Positions 8,908 through 16,480 of a stretch of 55,002 bases of DNA are shown piece after piece; position 1 is the stretch's first letter, and the number at the start of each line of letters is the position of its first letter. Position numbers and translations under genes: made by a program. This stretch comes from Duganella levis (GTDB taxonomy: Bacteria; Pseudomonadota; Gammaproteobacteria; Burkholderiales; Burkholderiaceae_D): positions 1 through 55,002 of the forward strand of contig NZ_WWCT01000032.1 of assembly GCF_009857605.1 (NCBI RefSeq), given 5' to 3'. Under the pieces are notes generated by a model. It saw only the letters and a program-made list of their open reading frames with translations. It made no database searches and was not told the origin of the DNA.

Positions 8908-9011
8908 CCTGGCTGTCACAATTGCTTGCAATTTGGCCACACACTGATGTCGTCGCAGCCGCGGCGGCGCGCGTTACAAGGCAAATCCTCTTCCATTCAT
9001 CCCGAACTATC

Positions 9012-9671
9012 ATGAACTCTTTCTTTTCGCGCCTGACTCAAACCATCTCCTTGCTGACCGCTACCACCTTGCTGGCCGCTGCCGCGCACGCCGGCGAAGT
9101 GACGCTGTACACCGACGATAACTTCGGCGGCCAGTCGGTAACGCTGCGCGGCGCCACGCCGGACTTGGTGGCATTCGGCTTCAACGACCGCACTTCCAGC
9201 GTGATTGTGCGCTCCGGTACGTGGGAACTGTGCGAACACGCCGGGTTCCAGGGTCATTGCATCACCTTGCAGCGCGGCGAATACCGCCGTCTGCAAGGTT
9301 TCAACGACGTCGTCTCGTCGGCGCGCGAAGTGGGCGAACGCCGCGATGATCGCAATGACCGTGACGGCCGCGATGGGCGTGGCGACCGTGGCGACCGTGG
9401 TGGTCCCGGCGGCTACGGCCGCCAGGAAGACATCATGCTGTTCGGCCAGGCCCGCTTCGGCGGCCGCCCGGTTAGCCTGCGCGGCGACGCGCGCACCCTC
9501 GACGACTACGACTTCAACGACCAGGCCGGCTCCGTCATCATCAACGAAGGCCGCTGGGAGTTGTGCGAGCACGCCGATTTCCGCGGCAAATGCATCATTC
9601 TTGGCCCAGGCCGCTATGAATTCCTGGACGATATGAATAACCGCATTTCGTCGGTCCGCCGGGTCCGCTAA
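9012..9671 (+). CDS. Secreted two-domain beta/gamma-crystallin family protein
   Basis: A 219-residue protein with a signal peptide ending AAAAHA. Two beta/gamma-crystallin domains (about 28-110 and 140-219) are joined by an Asp/Arg/Gly-rich linker (RRDDRNDRDGRDGRGDRGDR). The first domain has intact clamps NDRTSS and NDVVSS. In the second, the first clamp reads NDQAGS, where a Ser is replaced by Gly, and the other is NNRISS. So at least three of four sites look able to bind calcium. The domain opening LYTDDNFGG closely matches the preceding gene. Function is unknown; Ca2+-dependent stability in the periplasm or outside the cell is known for the family. Confidence 0.75.
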   Translation: MNSFFSRLTQTISLLTATTLLAAAAHAGEVTLYTDDNFGGQSVTLRGATPDLVAFGFNDRTSSVIVRSGTWELCEHAGFQGHCITLQRGEYRRLQGFNDVVSSAREVGERRDDRNDRDGRDGRGDRGDRGGPGGYGRQEDIMLFGQARFGGRPVSLRGDARTLDDYDFNDQAGSVIINEGRWELCEHADFRGKCIILGPGRYEFLDDMNNRISSVRRVR

Positions 9672-9742
9672 AAGCACGAAGCAGCGGCACGTTTTGCAGG
9701 TTTGCGCTAGACTGGCAGGCAAGCAAAACGGGAGCCAGCAAC

Positions 9743-10696
9743 GTGGAATACAAGGATTACTACCAAGCCCTGGGCGTGGCCAAGACGGCCACCGAGGACG
9801 AGATCAAGAAGGCGTATCGCAAGCTGGTCCGCAAATACCATCCGGACGTCAGCAAAGAGGCGGACGCCCAGGCCAAAACGCAGGAAATCAACGAAGCCTA
9901 CGGCGTGCTGGGCGATGCCGAAAAGCGCGCTGCTTATGACGAGTTGGGCCGTGGTCATCAGTACCGCGCCGGCCAGGAATTCCGTCCGCCGCCGGACTGG
10001 GGCCGTGGCTTTGGCGGTGGCGGCGGTGGTCCAGGCGGCTCGGGGCAGGGCGGCTTCGGCGGCGTCGACAGCGACTTCTTCTCCGACCTGTTCGCCAACT
10101 TCGGTGGCGGTGGCGCTGGCCGCCGGCGTCAGCAGGCGCCGCAGCGGGGCGATGATAGCCACGCCACCCTGACCATCGACCTGGCCGACAGCTATCAGGG
10201 CGCGACCCGCACCATCAGCCTGACGGTGGCTGAGCGCGACGCCCAGGACCGCATCGTCACCCGCGAGCGCAACCTCAGCGTCAACATCCCCAAAGGCGTG
10301 ACCGCCGGCCAGCAACTGCGCCTCAGCGGCCAGGGACAGCCTGGCGCGGCCGGGCCGGGCGATTTGTATCTGGAAATCCAGTTCCGCGCCGATGCGCGCT
10401 ACCGCCTCGACGGCCGCGACGTCTACCAGACGGTACCGGTGGCGCCGTGGGAACTGGCATTGGGCGGCGAGATTGAAGTGACCACGCCGTCGGGCAAAGT
10501 CAACGTCACGGTGCCGGCGGCGTCGCAGAGCGGGCGCAAGCTGCGGCTGCGCGCACGCGGCCTGCCGGGCAAGGAAGCGGGCGACCTGTATCTGCTGCTG
10601 GAGGTGGTGCTGCCGCCGGCCACCAGCGACAAGGCCCGCGAACTGTATCAAACGATGGCGCGCGAGCTGGCCTTCAACCCGCGCGCGGGAGGATGA
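9743..10696 (+). CDS. cbpA: DnaJ-class co-chaperone CbpA
   Basis: A 317-residue class II DnaJ protein. The J domain lies at about residues 4-70 with the essential HPD tripeptide (KYHPDVS). A Gly/Phe-rich linker (about 90-130) follows, then two beta-sandwich substrate-binding domains and no zinc finger. E. coli CbpA stimulates DnaK ATPase and also binds curved DNA in stationary phase. The downstream gene encodes its specific inhibitor CbpM and is translationally coupled, which supports the cbpA call over dnaJ. The start follows a GGGAG site. Confidence 0.9.
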   Translation: MEYKDYYQALGVAKTATEDEIKKAYRKLVRKYHPDVSKEADAQAKTQEINEAYGVLGDAEKRAAYDELGRGHQYRAGQEFRPPPDWGRGFGGGGGGPGGSGQGGFGGVDSDFFSDLFANFGGGGAGRRRQQAPQRGDDSHATLTIDLADSYQGATRTISLTVAERDAQDRIVTRERNLSVNIPKGVTAGQQLRLSGQGQPGAAGPGDLYLEIQFRADARYRLDGRDVYQTVPVAPWELALGGEIEVTTPSGKVNVTVPAASQSGRKLRLRARGLPGKEAGDLYLLLEVVLPPATSDKARELYQTMARELAFNPRAGG

Positions 10697-10698
10697 GC

Positions 10699-11016
10699 AT
10701 GGCAACCACAATTCTGACCGCCGTGGTGATCGACGGCGACGCCGCGCTGACGCTGGAAGAACTGGCGCAAGCCTGCGCCGTGGAGCCGGACTGGGTGGTG
10801 GCGCGGGTGCGCACCGGCATTCTGCTGGACGAACGCGCCAGCGCCGAGCATAGCGACGGCTGGCGCTTCAGCAGCGCCGACCTGGTGCGGGCACGCCGGC
10901 TGTGCCAGATCGAACGGGCGTTCGACGCCAACGATGACGTAGCGGCGCTGGTGGTCGACCTGTCGGAAGAAATCCGCCGCCTACGCGGCAAGCTCAGCGC
11001 CGCCGGAGTGCAATAG
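10699..11016 (+). CDS. cbpM: Chaperone modulator CbpM
   Basis: A 105-residue protein with a MerR-like helical fold (LTLEELAQACAVEPDWVVARV, then WRFSSADLVRARRLCQIERAF and a C-terminal helix LVVDLSEEIRRLRGKL). It matches CbpM, which binds the J domain of CbpA and blocks it. Two ATGs compete. The one at 10693 overlaps the cbpA stop (ATGA), but GGGAGG ends one base before it. The ATG at 10699 sits six bases from that site and is preferred. The 3' end overlaps the convergent LysR gene by 23 bp. Confidence 0.85.
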   Translation: MATTILTAVVIDGDAALTLEELAQACAVEPDWVVARVRTGILLDERASAEHSDGWRFSSADLVRARRLCQIERAFDANDDVAALVVDLSEEIRRLRGKLSAAGVQ

Positions 11017-12106
11017 GCGCGGCCACCGCCATGCCGGCCGGCGCTGCGGCGTTGGGCGGGCGAGGCAGGTCGGCCAGCGGCTGGCGGTCGGTCAGCGCGT
11101 GATAGGCATGTGGCGCACCGCCGACATAGGCGCCGGCGCCATGGGCGGCATGGGCGGCAGCCGCAGCCAGCTCGTCGGCCTCGCGCGCGTTCAGCGGCAC
11201 CGGCATGCCGGGCTGGTCCAGTTCGAGGAATTGCTGCATCAGCCAGCGCGTGGCAGGGCCCGGTTCCTCGTCGCCACGGCGGATCACATACAGCGGGAAA
11301 CTGAAGGAACTGCCCTCGGCGATTTGCAGCTGCACCAGGCGGCCGGCATCCAGATCCCATTGCACGAACTCGACCGGCATATTGCCCCAGCCGATGCCGT
11401 TGCGCAGCAGCGCATGCTTGGAGCTGAGGTCGCCCAGCCGCCAGTCGCGCAGCGCCAGCACGCCGAAATCCTGGCCGGCGGTCAGCTTGCTGCGGTCGGT
11501 CAGCACCAGTTGCGTATGTTCGCGCAGCACGGCGGTCGGCACGATACCCTCGATCTGCGCCAGCGGATGGTCGGGCGCCACCACCGGCACCATGGTCACA
11601 AAACCGCAAGCCTGGCGCTCGATCACATCCGGCGTGCCGGGCATCCAGCCGCTGATGCCAATGCGGCAAGTGCCGTCGGCCACCAACTCGGTTACCGCGC
11701 CGAGCGCCTCGGTACGCAGTCGCATCGACACGGTCGGAAACTCCTTCTGGAATGCGTGCAGGATGCGCACCAGCTTGCAGGTGGAGAACATCACATCGAC
11801 CACCAGCGACACCTCGGCTTCCAGCCCGGCCGACAGCGCCTTGGCGCGGGCACGCATGCCGTCCACCTTGAGCGACACCGCGCGGGCGTCCGCCAGCAGC
11901 GCCTTGCCGGCTTCGGTCAGCGTCGGCTTGCGCTTGCTGCGGTCCAGCAGCGCCACATTCAGCTGCTCTTCCAGATTGGCAATGGTATAACTGATGACCG
12001 ACTGGGTGCGGTGCAGCGCCCGTGCCGCATGGGCAAAACCGCCATGGTCGATGACGGCAATAAACACGCGCAGCTGGTCGAGGGAGGGGAGGCCGGGATC
12101 TCGCAT
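10994..12106 (-). CDS. LysR family transcriptional regulator (probable regulator of azoR)
   Basis: A 370-residue LysR regulator. The winged HTH is at about residues 8-66 (LDQLRVFIAVIDHGGFAHAA, then RTQSVISYTIANLEEQL), followed by the periplasmic-binding-protein-like effector domain to about residue 300. A further 60-70 residues, Ala/Pro/His-rich and ending ALRRR, exceed the family's usual length of about 300 and overlap the cbpM 3' end. The gene is divergent from azoR, the classic arrangement for a LysR regulator and its target. A T-N11-A palindrome lies two bases before its own start codon, suggesting autoregulation. The inducer is unknown; quinones or nitro/azo compounds would fit the target. 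Confidence 0.85.
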   Translation of the reverse strand: MRDPGLPSLDQLRVFIAVIDHGGFAHAARALHRTQSVISYTIANLEEQLNVALLDRSKRKPTLTEAGKALLADARAVSLKVDGMRARAKALSAGLEAEVSLVVDVMFSTCKLVRILHAFQKEFPTVSMRLRTEALGAVTELVADGTCRIGISGWMPGTPDVIERQACGFVTMVPVVAPDHPLAQIEGIVPTAVLREHTQLVLTDRSKLTAGQDFGVLALRDWRLGDLSSKHALLRNGIGWGNMPVEFVQWDLDAGRLVQLQIAEGSSFSFPLYVIRRGDEEPGPATRWLMQQFLELDQPGMPVPLNAREADELAAAAAHAAHGAGAYVGGAPHAYHALTDRQPLADLPRPPNAAAPAGMAVAAPIALRRR

Positions 12107-12107
12107 A

Positions 12108-12122
12108 ATCGATTTTCTCGAT
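12108..12122. promoter_or_regulatory. LysR box, ATCGA-N5-TCGAT
   Basis: A perfect 5-bp inverted repeat with five-base spacer that fits the T-N11-A LysR consensus. It is placed immediately upstream of the LysR start codon. A second ATCGAT lies at 12150-12155, next to the azoR -10, as expected for an activator binding at two sites. Confidence 0.55.
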
Positions 12123-12157
12123 AAGTAGGATTGAAATAAACTGCATTTCATCGATAT

Positions 12158-12163
12158 TATAAT
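12158..12163 (+). promoter_or_regulatory. azoR promoter -10 (TATAAT)
   Basis: A perfect TATAAT about 44 bp before azoR. The nearest -35-like TTGAAA (12131-12136) is 21 bp away, too far for unaided sigma-70 recognition. This suggests an activator-dependent promoter, consistent with the adjacent LysR gene. Confidence 0.45.
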
Positions 12164-12206
12164 CGCTTTATGATGGCTGCAACTCCCACACAAAGGAAAC
12201 ACCATC

Positions 12207-12818
12207 ATGGCCAACATCCTCCACATCGACAGCAGCGTGCGCAGCACCGGTTCCCTGACCCGCCAACTGGGCGGCGAATACATCGCCAAACTGAAAGCCG
12301 CCAACCCGGCCGCCAACGTGGTGACCCGCGACATCGTCGGCCAGCCGCTGCCGCACCTGACCGAACAACTGATCGGCGCCTACTTCACCCCGGCCGAGCA
12401 GCGCAACGCCGAACAAGCACACGCCATCAAGACCTCGGACACGCTGGTGGATGAGCTGCTGGCAGCCGACACCATCGTCATCGGCGCGCCGATGTACAAC
12501 TTCTCGATCACCTCCGGCCTGAAAGCCTGGATCGACCACATCGCCCGCGTCGGCCGCACCTTCCAGTATGGCGCCAATGGTCCGCAAGGCCTGGTCACCG
12601 GCAAAAAAGTCGTGGTGTTCGTCGCCAGCGGCGGCGTCTACAGCGAAGGCCCTGCCGCCGCCTACGACCACGTCACCACCTACCTGCGCTCGACGCTGGG
12701 CTTCCTCGGCATGACTGACGTCAGCTTCGTGGTCGCCGAAGGCGTATCGATGGGTGAAGAAGCCGTCACCAACGCGATCGCCAAAGGCCGTGCCCAGATC
12801 GACGCCATCGCCGCTTAA
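12207..12818 (+). CDS. azoR: FMN-dependent NADH-azoreductase / quinone reductase
   Basis: A 203-residue flavodoxin-fold protein of the AzoR family, which reduces quinones, nitro compounds and azo dyes by two-electron transfer from NADH using FMN. Visible features are the phosphate-binding start HIDSSVRSTGSLTRQL, the FMN loop GAPMYNFSITSGLKAWIDHI (about 93-112) and the second flavin loop ASGGVYSEGP. It is monocistronic, divergent from a LysR regulator and followed by a terminator. The start ATG is preceded by AAAGGAAA. Confidence 0.92.
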   Translation: MANILHIDSSVRSTGSLTRQLGGEYIAKLKAANPAANVVTRDIVGQPLPHLTEQLIGAYFTPAEQRNAEQAHAIKTSDTLVDELLAADTIVIGAPMYNFSITSGLKAWIDHIARVGRTFQYGANGPQGLVTGKKVVVFVASGGVYSEGPAAAYDHVTTYLRSTLGFLGMTDVSFVVAEGVSMGEEAVTNAIAKGRAQIDAIAA

Positions 12819-12835
12819 TTCGCGCCGTCTCCCCG

Positions 12836-12873
12836 ACAAGCCCCCACCGCGCCCGGCGCCGTGGGGGCTTGTT
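12836..12873 (+). terminator. Stem-loop terminator after azoR
   Basis: A 12-bp stem (ACAAGCCCCCAC/GTGGGGGCTTGT) has a 13-base GC-rich loop and only a weak T-rich tail (TTGTT). It separates azoR from the nicotinamidase-like gene. Confidence 0.65.
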
Positions 12874-12906
12874 GTATCATGAAGGCCTCTCGCCTTGGAG
12901 CCCTAC

Positions 12907-13803
12907 ATGAAACGCAACCTGCATCTGCTGCTGATCGACCCGCAAAACGACTTTTGCGACCTGCCGGCCGGCTATCTGCCGACCGACCCGGTCAGCCGCC
13001 TGCCGCTGGCGCCATCGCTGCCGGTGCCGGGCGCGCACCAGGACATGCTGCGCGTAGCCGGCCTGATCAATCGCGGCCGCGCCGGCCTGAGCGCCATCAG
13101 CGTCACGCTGGACTCGCACCATCGCTTCGACATCGCCCATCCGACCTACTGGATCGCCGCCGACGGCGCACCGGTGGCGCCGTTCACCGAAATCAGCGCC
13201 GCCGATGTGCGCGCCAGGCGCTATCTGCCGCGCCATCCGGGCGGCCTGCCGATCACGCTGAACTACCTGGACCGGCTGGAAGCGGCGGGCCGCTACAAAT
13301 TGATGGTATGGCCGGTGCATTGCGAAATCGGCAGCTGGGGCCACAACGTTCACGCCGACGTGCGCGCCGCCTACGGTCACTGGGAAGAAGCGTCGCTGGG
13401 CATCGTCGCCAAGCTGGCCAAGGGTTCCAACCCGTGGACCGAGCACTACTCGGCGGTGCAGGCCGAAGTGCCGGACGCCGACGATCCTGACACCCAGTTC
13501 AACACCCGCTTCGTGCGCGGCCTGGCCGAGGCCGACCGCATCTATGTGGCGGGCGAGGCCGGCAGCCACTGCGTCAAGGCCACGGTCGAGCACATCGCCG
13601 ATTACTTCGCCGCCGAATACGGCCCAGACTCGCTGGCCAAGCTGGTGCTGATCACCGACTGCATCAGCCCGGTCACCGGCTTCGACGCCCAGTACCAGGC
13701 CTTCCTGCAGGCCATGCAGGCGCGTGGCGTGCAGTTGATGACCGCCGCCGACGTGCTGCCGGAACTGCTGGATAATGCCGCTGCCGAGGCGGTGTCCGCA
13801 TGA
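12907..13803 (+). CDS. Nicotinamidase-like isochorismatase-fold hydrolase
   Basis: A 298-residue cysteine-hydrolase-fold protein. The Asp-Lys-Cys triad of nicotinamidases can be placed at D11 (LLIDPQNDF), K172 (AKGSNPWTEH) and C222 (GEAGSHCVKAT), with metal-ligand candidates D69, H71 and D75/H78 (TLDSHHRFDIAHP). It is longer than typical PncA (about 210), with extra segments around 25-45 and 185-205. The start ATG has GGAG six bases upstream; an in-frame TTG at 12895 is less likely. Its last four bases overlap the pncB start (ATGA). The two would form a nicotinamide to nicotinate to nicotinate mononucleotide salvage route. The nicotinamidase role is inferred from this coupling. Confidence 0.75.
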   Translation: MKRNLHLLLIDPQNDFCDLPAGYLPTDPVSRLPLAPSLPVPGAHQDMLRVAGLINRGRAGLSAISVTLDSHHRFDIAHPTYWIAADGAPVAPFTEISAADVRARRYLPRHPGGLPITLNYLDRLEAAGRYKLMVWPVHCEIGSWGHNVHADVRAAYGHWEEASLGIVAKLAKGSNPWTEHYSAVQAEVPDADDPDTQFNTRFVRGLAEADRIYVAGEAGSHCVKATVEHIADYFAAEYGPDSLAKLVLITDCISPVTGFDAQYQAFLQAMQARGVQLMTAADVLPELLDNAAAEAVSA

Positions 13804-15002
13804 AAGAGCCGATCGTCCGCAGCCTGCTGGAAACCGACTTATACAAATTCACCATGTGGCAGGCGCTGCTGCACGGACATCCAAACTCGCACACCGAATA
13901 CGAATTTGTCTGCCGCAACACGCCAACCTTCCCGCTGACCGAGCTGGTGGAAGACATCGAGCGCGAACTGGATCACCTGTGCTCGATGAGTTTCCGCGAC
14001 GAGGAGCTCAGCTACCTGCGCTCGCTGCGTTACATGAAGAGCGACTTCGTCGACTTCCTCACCGTGTTCCGCTTCCAGCGCAAATTTATCGAAGTGCGGG
14101 CCGACGGCGACACGCTGAGCATCCACGCCGCCGGTCCGCAGGTGCACGTGATGGGCTTTGAAATTTACGTGCTGTACATCGTCAACGAACTGTACTTCCG
14201 CCGCTTCGACCAGGCCGCTGCGATGGTCGAAGGGCGGGCCCGGCTGACAGCCAAGATCGCCAAGCTGAAAGCGTTCGGCGCCGAGCCGGCGCGTCACTTC
14301 CCGTTTGAACTGTCGGACTTCGGCACCCGCCGGCGGTTTTCCGGTGTCTGGCATGACGAAGTGGTGCAGCGGCTGGCGCGCGAAGTGCCGGAGTATTTCA
14401 AAGGCACCTCCAACGTCTACCAGGCGATGAAATTCGGCCTGATCCCGATCGGCACCATGGCGCATGAATACATGCAATCGTTCCAGGCGTTCGGCGTGCG
14501 GCTGCGCGACTTCCAGAAAGCCTCGCTGGAGGCATGGGTGCAGGAATACCGTGGCGACCTCGGCATCGCGTTGACCGACGTGGTCGGCATGGATGCCTTC
14601 CTCGACGACTTCGACCTGTATTTTGCCAAACTGTTCGACGGCCTGCGTCACGACTCGGGCGATCCGGTGGTGTGGGGCGAAAAAGCCATTGCCCACTACG
14701 CGGCGCTGCGCATCGACGCGCGCACCAAGCGGCTGGTGTTTTCGGACGGTCTCAACCTGGATAGCGCGATTGCGCTGTATCGCCATTTTGCCGACCGCAT
14801 CATGACCGGCTTCGGCATCGGCACCCATCTGACCAACGACGTCGGCCTGGCACCGCTGAATATCGTCATGAAGCTGGTGCAGGCCAATGGCCAGTCGGTG
14901 GCCAAATTATCGGACTCGCCCGGCAAGACGCTGTGTAAGGATGAAACCTTCCTGGCCTACCTGCGCCAGGTGTTTCATCACCCGCTGCCGCCTGCCGGTT
15001 GA
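13800..15002 (+). CDS. pncB: Nicotinate phosphoribosyltransferase
   Basis: A 400-residue NAPRTase, which joins nicotinate and PRPP (with ATP hydrolysis) to nicotinate mononucleotide in the Preiss-Handler NAD salvage pathway. Diagnostic stretches are LLETDLYKFTMWQALL at the N-terminus, ELSDFGTRRRFS (about 176-187), the autophosphorylated-histidine region GTMAHEYMQSFQ (about 217-228), DGLRHDSGDP and FGIGTHLTND near the C-terminus. Length is normal for the family. It is translationally coupled to the preceding hydrolase and ends seven bases before a convergent gene. Confidence 0.95.
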   Translation: MKEPIVRSLLETDLYKFTMWQALLHGHPNSHTEYEFVCRNTPTFPLTELVEDIERELDHLCSMSFRDEELSYLRSLRYMKSDFVDFLTVFRFQRKFIEVRADGDTLSIHAAGPQVHVMGFEIYVLYIVNELYFRRFDQAAAMVEGRARLTAKIAKLKAFGAEPARHFPFELSDFGTRRRFSGVWHDEVVQRLAREVPEYFKGTSNVYQAMKFGLIPIGTMAHEYMQSFQAFGVRLRDFQKASLEAWVQEYRGDLGIALTDVVGMDAFLDDFDLYFAKLFDGLRHDSGDPVVWGEKAIAHYAALRIDARTKRLVFSDGLNLDSAIALYRHFADRIMTGFGIGTHLTNDVGLAPLNIVMKLVQANGQSVAKLSDSPGKTLCKDETFLAYLRQVFHHPLPPAG

Positions 15003-15009
15003 GGTTGGT

Positions 15010-15318
15010 TTAAGCTTCGGTAGCGCCGAAGCCGCCGAGGATAGCGTCGGCCTTGGCGCTGTCGTCGTCATCGTAGACATCGATCGACAGCATGGCGCCG
15101 GCGCCGGCGTGTTGACGGGCGGCGGCTGCAGCGGCCGGACCGCCCGGCGTCAGCGAGTCGAGCAGATTGCCGACCATGCTGGTGGCGACGTCAGGCGGCA
15201 GCGCCGTATGCTTGGTCAGCTGCACGCTGGACTGAGGGAAGCCGTTGGCCAGTAGCGCACTGCGGGCGCTCTCGGCATCGGATAATTGTGGGAAATTGCG
15301 ATGAATGGTGCGGGTCAT
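15010..15318 (-). CDS. Small YflT-like stress protein of unknown function
   Basis: A 102-residue protein opening MTRTIHRNFPQLSDAESARS and running through ALLANGFPQSSVQLTKHTAL, with an Ala-rich middle and a LSIDVYDDDDSAKADAILGG end. The alternation of a helix (sequential numbering of a paired alpha/beta unit) with a beta strand resembles the general-stress YflT/17M fold, a weak similarity. A strong GGAGG site fixes the start at 15318. It is third in an operon after TetR and ABM genes. No function is assigned. Confidence 0.65.
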   Translation of the reverse strand: MTRTIHRNFPQLSDAESARSALLANGFPQSSVQLTKHTALPPDVATSMVGNLLDSLTPGGPAAAAAARQHAGAGAMLSIDVYDDDDSAKADAILGGFGATEA

Positions 15319-15341
15319 GATGGCCTCCTGTTTTTGCTGTT

Positions 15342-15641
15342 TTAGAAACCGGCGATCGCGGTGGTGAAATGCTCGACCTTGGGCGGCTGGGCAAAGAAAC
15401 CGCCCACCAGCGCGCGCCAGTCCTGGAAACCGGTGCTGCCACGAAACTCGACCGTGTGATGCTCCAACGTCGCCCAAGCGATGACCAGATGATAGGTGTC
15501 CGGGCTCTCGATGCCTTTGTCGAGGCGCATCGACTGGCAGCCGCTGGCCGCCTTGAAAATCGGCACCGCCTGCGTGACGGCCGCCTCGAACGCGGCGTGG
15601 GTATCGGGCTTGATGGTGATCTCGGCGATCTCGTAAATCAT
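15342..15641 (-). CDS. Antibiotic biosynthesis monooxygenase (ABM) domain protein
   Basis: A 99-residue ferredoxin-like ABM-domain protein: YEIAEITIKPDTHAAFEAAV opens the first beta-alpha unit, GCQSMRLDKGIESPDTYHLV the second, and the Trp-containing WATLEHHTVEFRGSTGFQDW the central segment. ABM dimers act as cofactor-free oxygenases on aromatic polyketides or quinones, or as heme-degrading enzymes. The substrate here is unknown. It lies between a TetR regulator (26 bp upstream) and a small stress protein (23 bp downstream) in one apparent operon. Confidence 0.8.
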   Translation of the reverse strand: MIYEIAEITIKPDTHAAFEAAVTQAVPIFKAASGCQSMRLDKGIESPDTYHLVIAWATLEHHTVEFRGSTGFQDWRALVGGFFAQPPKVEHFTTAIAGF

Positions 15642-15667
15642 GGACAGTCCTGGCAGTTGATGATGCC

Positions 15668-16312
15668 CTATTGTGCCTCAACTGCGGCAGGCGTGCGCAG
15701 GATGAAACGCATCGCCTGGTGCGCCAGCTCACGCACATCGGCACCACTGCCGGGCTTGTACCACTGGACGGTCCAGTTGAGCGCGCCGAAAATCAGCAAG
15801 CGGTCGAATTGCGACGGCATCGCCCAGTCGCCCGAAAGGTGGAGTTCGGCGATGGCGCGGTCCCAGACCGCCTCGTAGCGGTCCTTGAGCTCTGTGATGC
15901 GCTCGCGTGAGTCAGCGTCCAGCGAGCGCCATTCGTACAGCAGCACGGCGATGAAATGGTGGTCGGGCGCCAGCAGCGTGTGCAGATGGGCCTCGACCAG
16001 CCGGTGCAGCATCACGCTGGGCGCCAGCGGCAGGGCGGCGATGGCCTCGATTTCGGCCAGCGAGCGCTGCATGCCCTGTTCCATGATCGCCGCCAGGATC
16101 TCCTGCTTGCTTTTGAAATGGTAAAACCAGCTGCCGGCCTGGATGCCGGCGGCGGCGGCGATATCGCGCACCGTGGTGTTGTCGTAGCCCTTGGTGCGGA
16201 ACAGCAGCGCCGACTTCTCGATCAGTTCCGCGCGCAGGCCGCCGCCTTCGCCTTTCTGCGGGCGGCCCCGTTTCTTCGGGCTGGGAACAGCGGTCGCGGC
16301 GGCATCGGGCAT
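15668..16312 (-). CDS. TetR/AcrR family transcriptional regulator
   Basis: A 214-residue TetR repressor. An N-terminal basic segment (KKRGRPQKGEGG) precedes the HTH (SALLFRTKGYDNTTVRDIAAAAGI, then SWFYHFKSKQEILAAI), followed by a helical ligand domain containing a conserved TetR_C-type GALNWTVQWYKPG. Two starts are possible. The ATG at 16345 lies inside a palindrome that looks like the operator, so the downstream ATG at 16312 is preferred; neither has a strong ribosome site. It probably represses itself and the two co-directional genes that follow. Confidence 0.85.
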   Translation of the reverse strand: MPDAAATAVPSPKKRGRPQKGEGGGLRAELIEKSALLFRTKGYDNTTVRDIAAAAGIQAGSWFYHFKSKQEILAAIMEQGMQRSLAEIEAIAALPLAPSVMLHRLVEAHLHTLLAPDHHFIAVLLYEWRSLDADSRERITELKDRYEAVWDRAIAELHLSGDWAMPSQFDRLLIFGALNWTVQWYKPGSGADVRELAHQAMRFILRTPAAVEAQ

Positions 16313-16332
16313 GGCAGTGGTGTGCTGAAGTG

Positions 16333-16349
16333 ATGACAATGTCATTCTA
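16333..16349. promoter_or_regulatory. Putative TetR operator overlapping a -10 box
   Basis: The perfect palindrome ATGAC-AAT-GTCAT (16333-16345) lies beside a minus-strand TAGAAT (16344-16349). That is the usual position for a TetR-type operator blocking its own promoter. The assignment is inferred from position and symmetry. Confidence 0.45.
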
Positions 16350-16480
16350 ATGCAGGCCGCGCACCAGATTCATAAATCGGCTACCGTGTGCTGCAACGCA
16401 ACAACAACCGCACCTTTGCGCTAGATCATGGGTGGTGCGAATTGCCATCCTAAGCTAATGCGACGACCAAGGAGGTAGAC

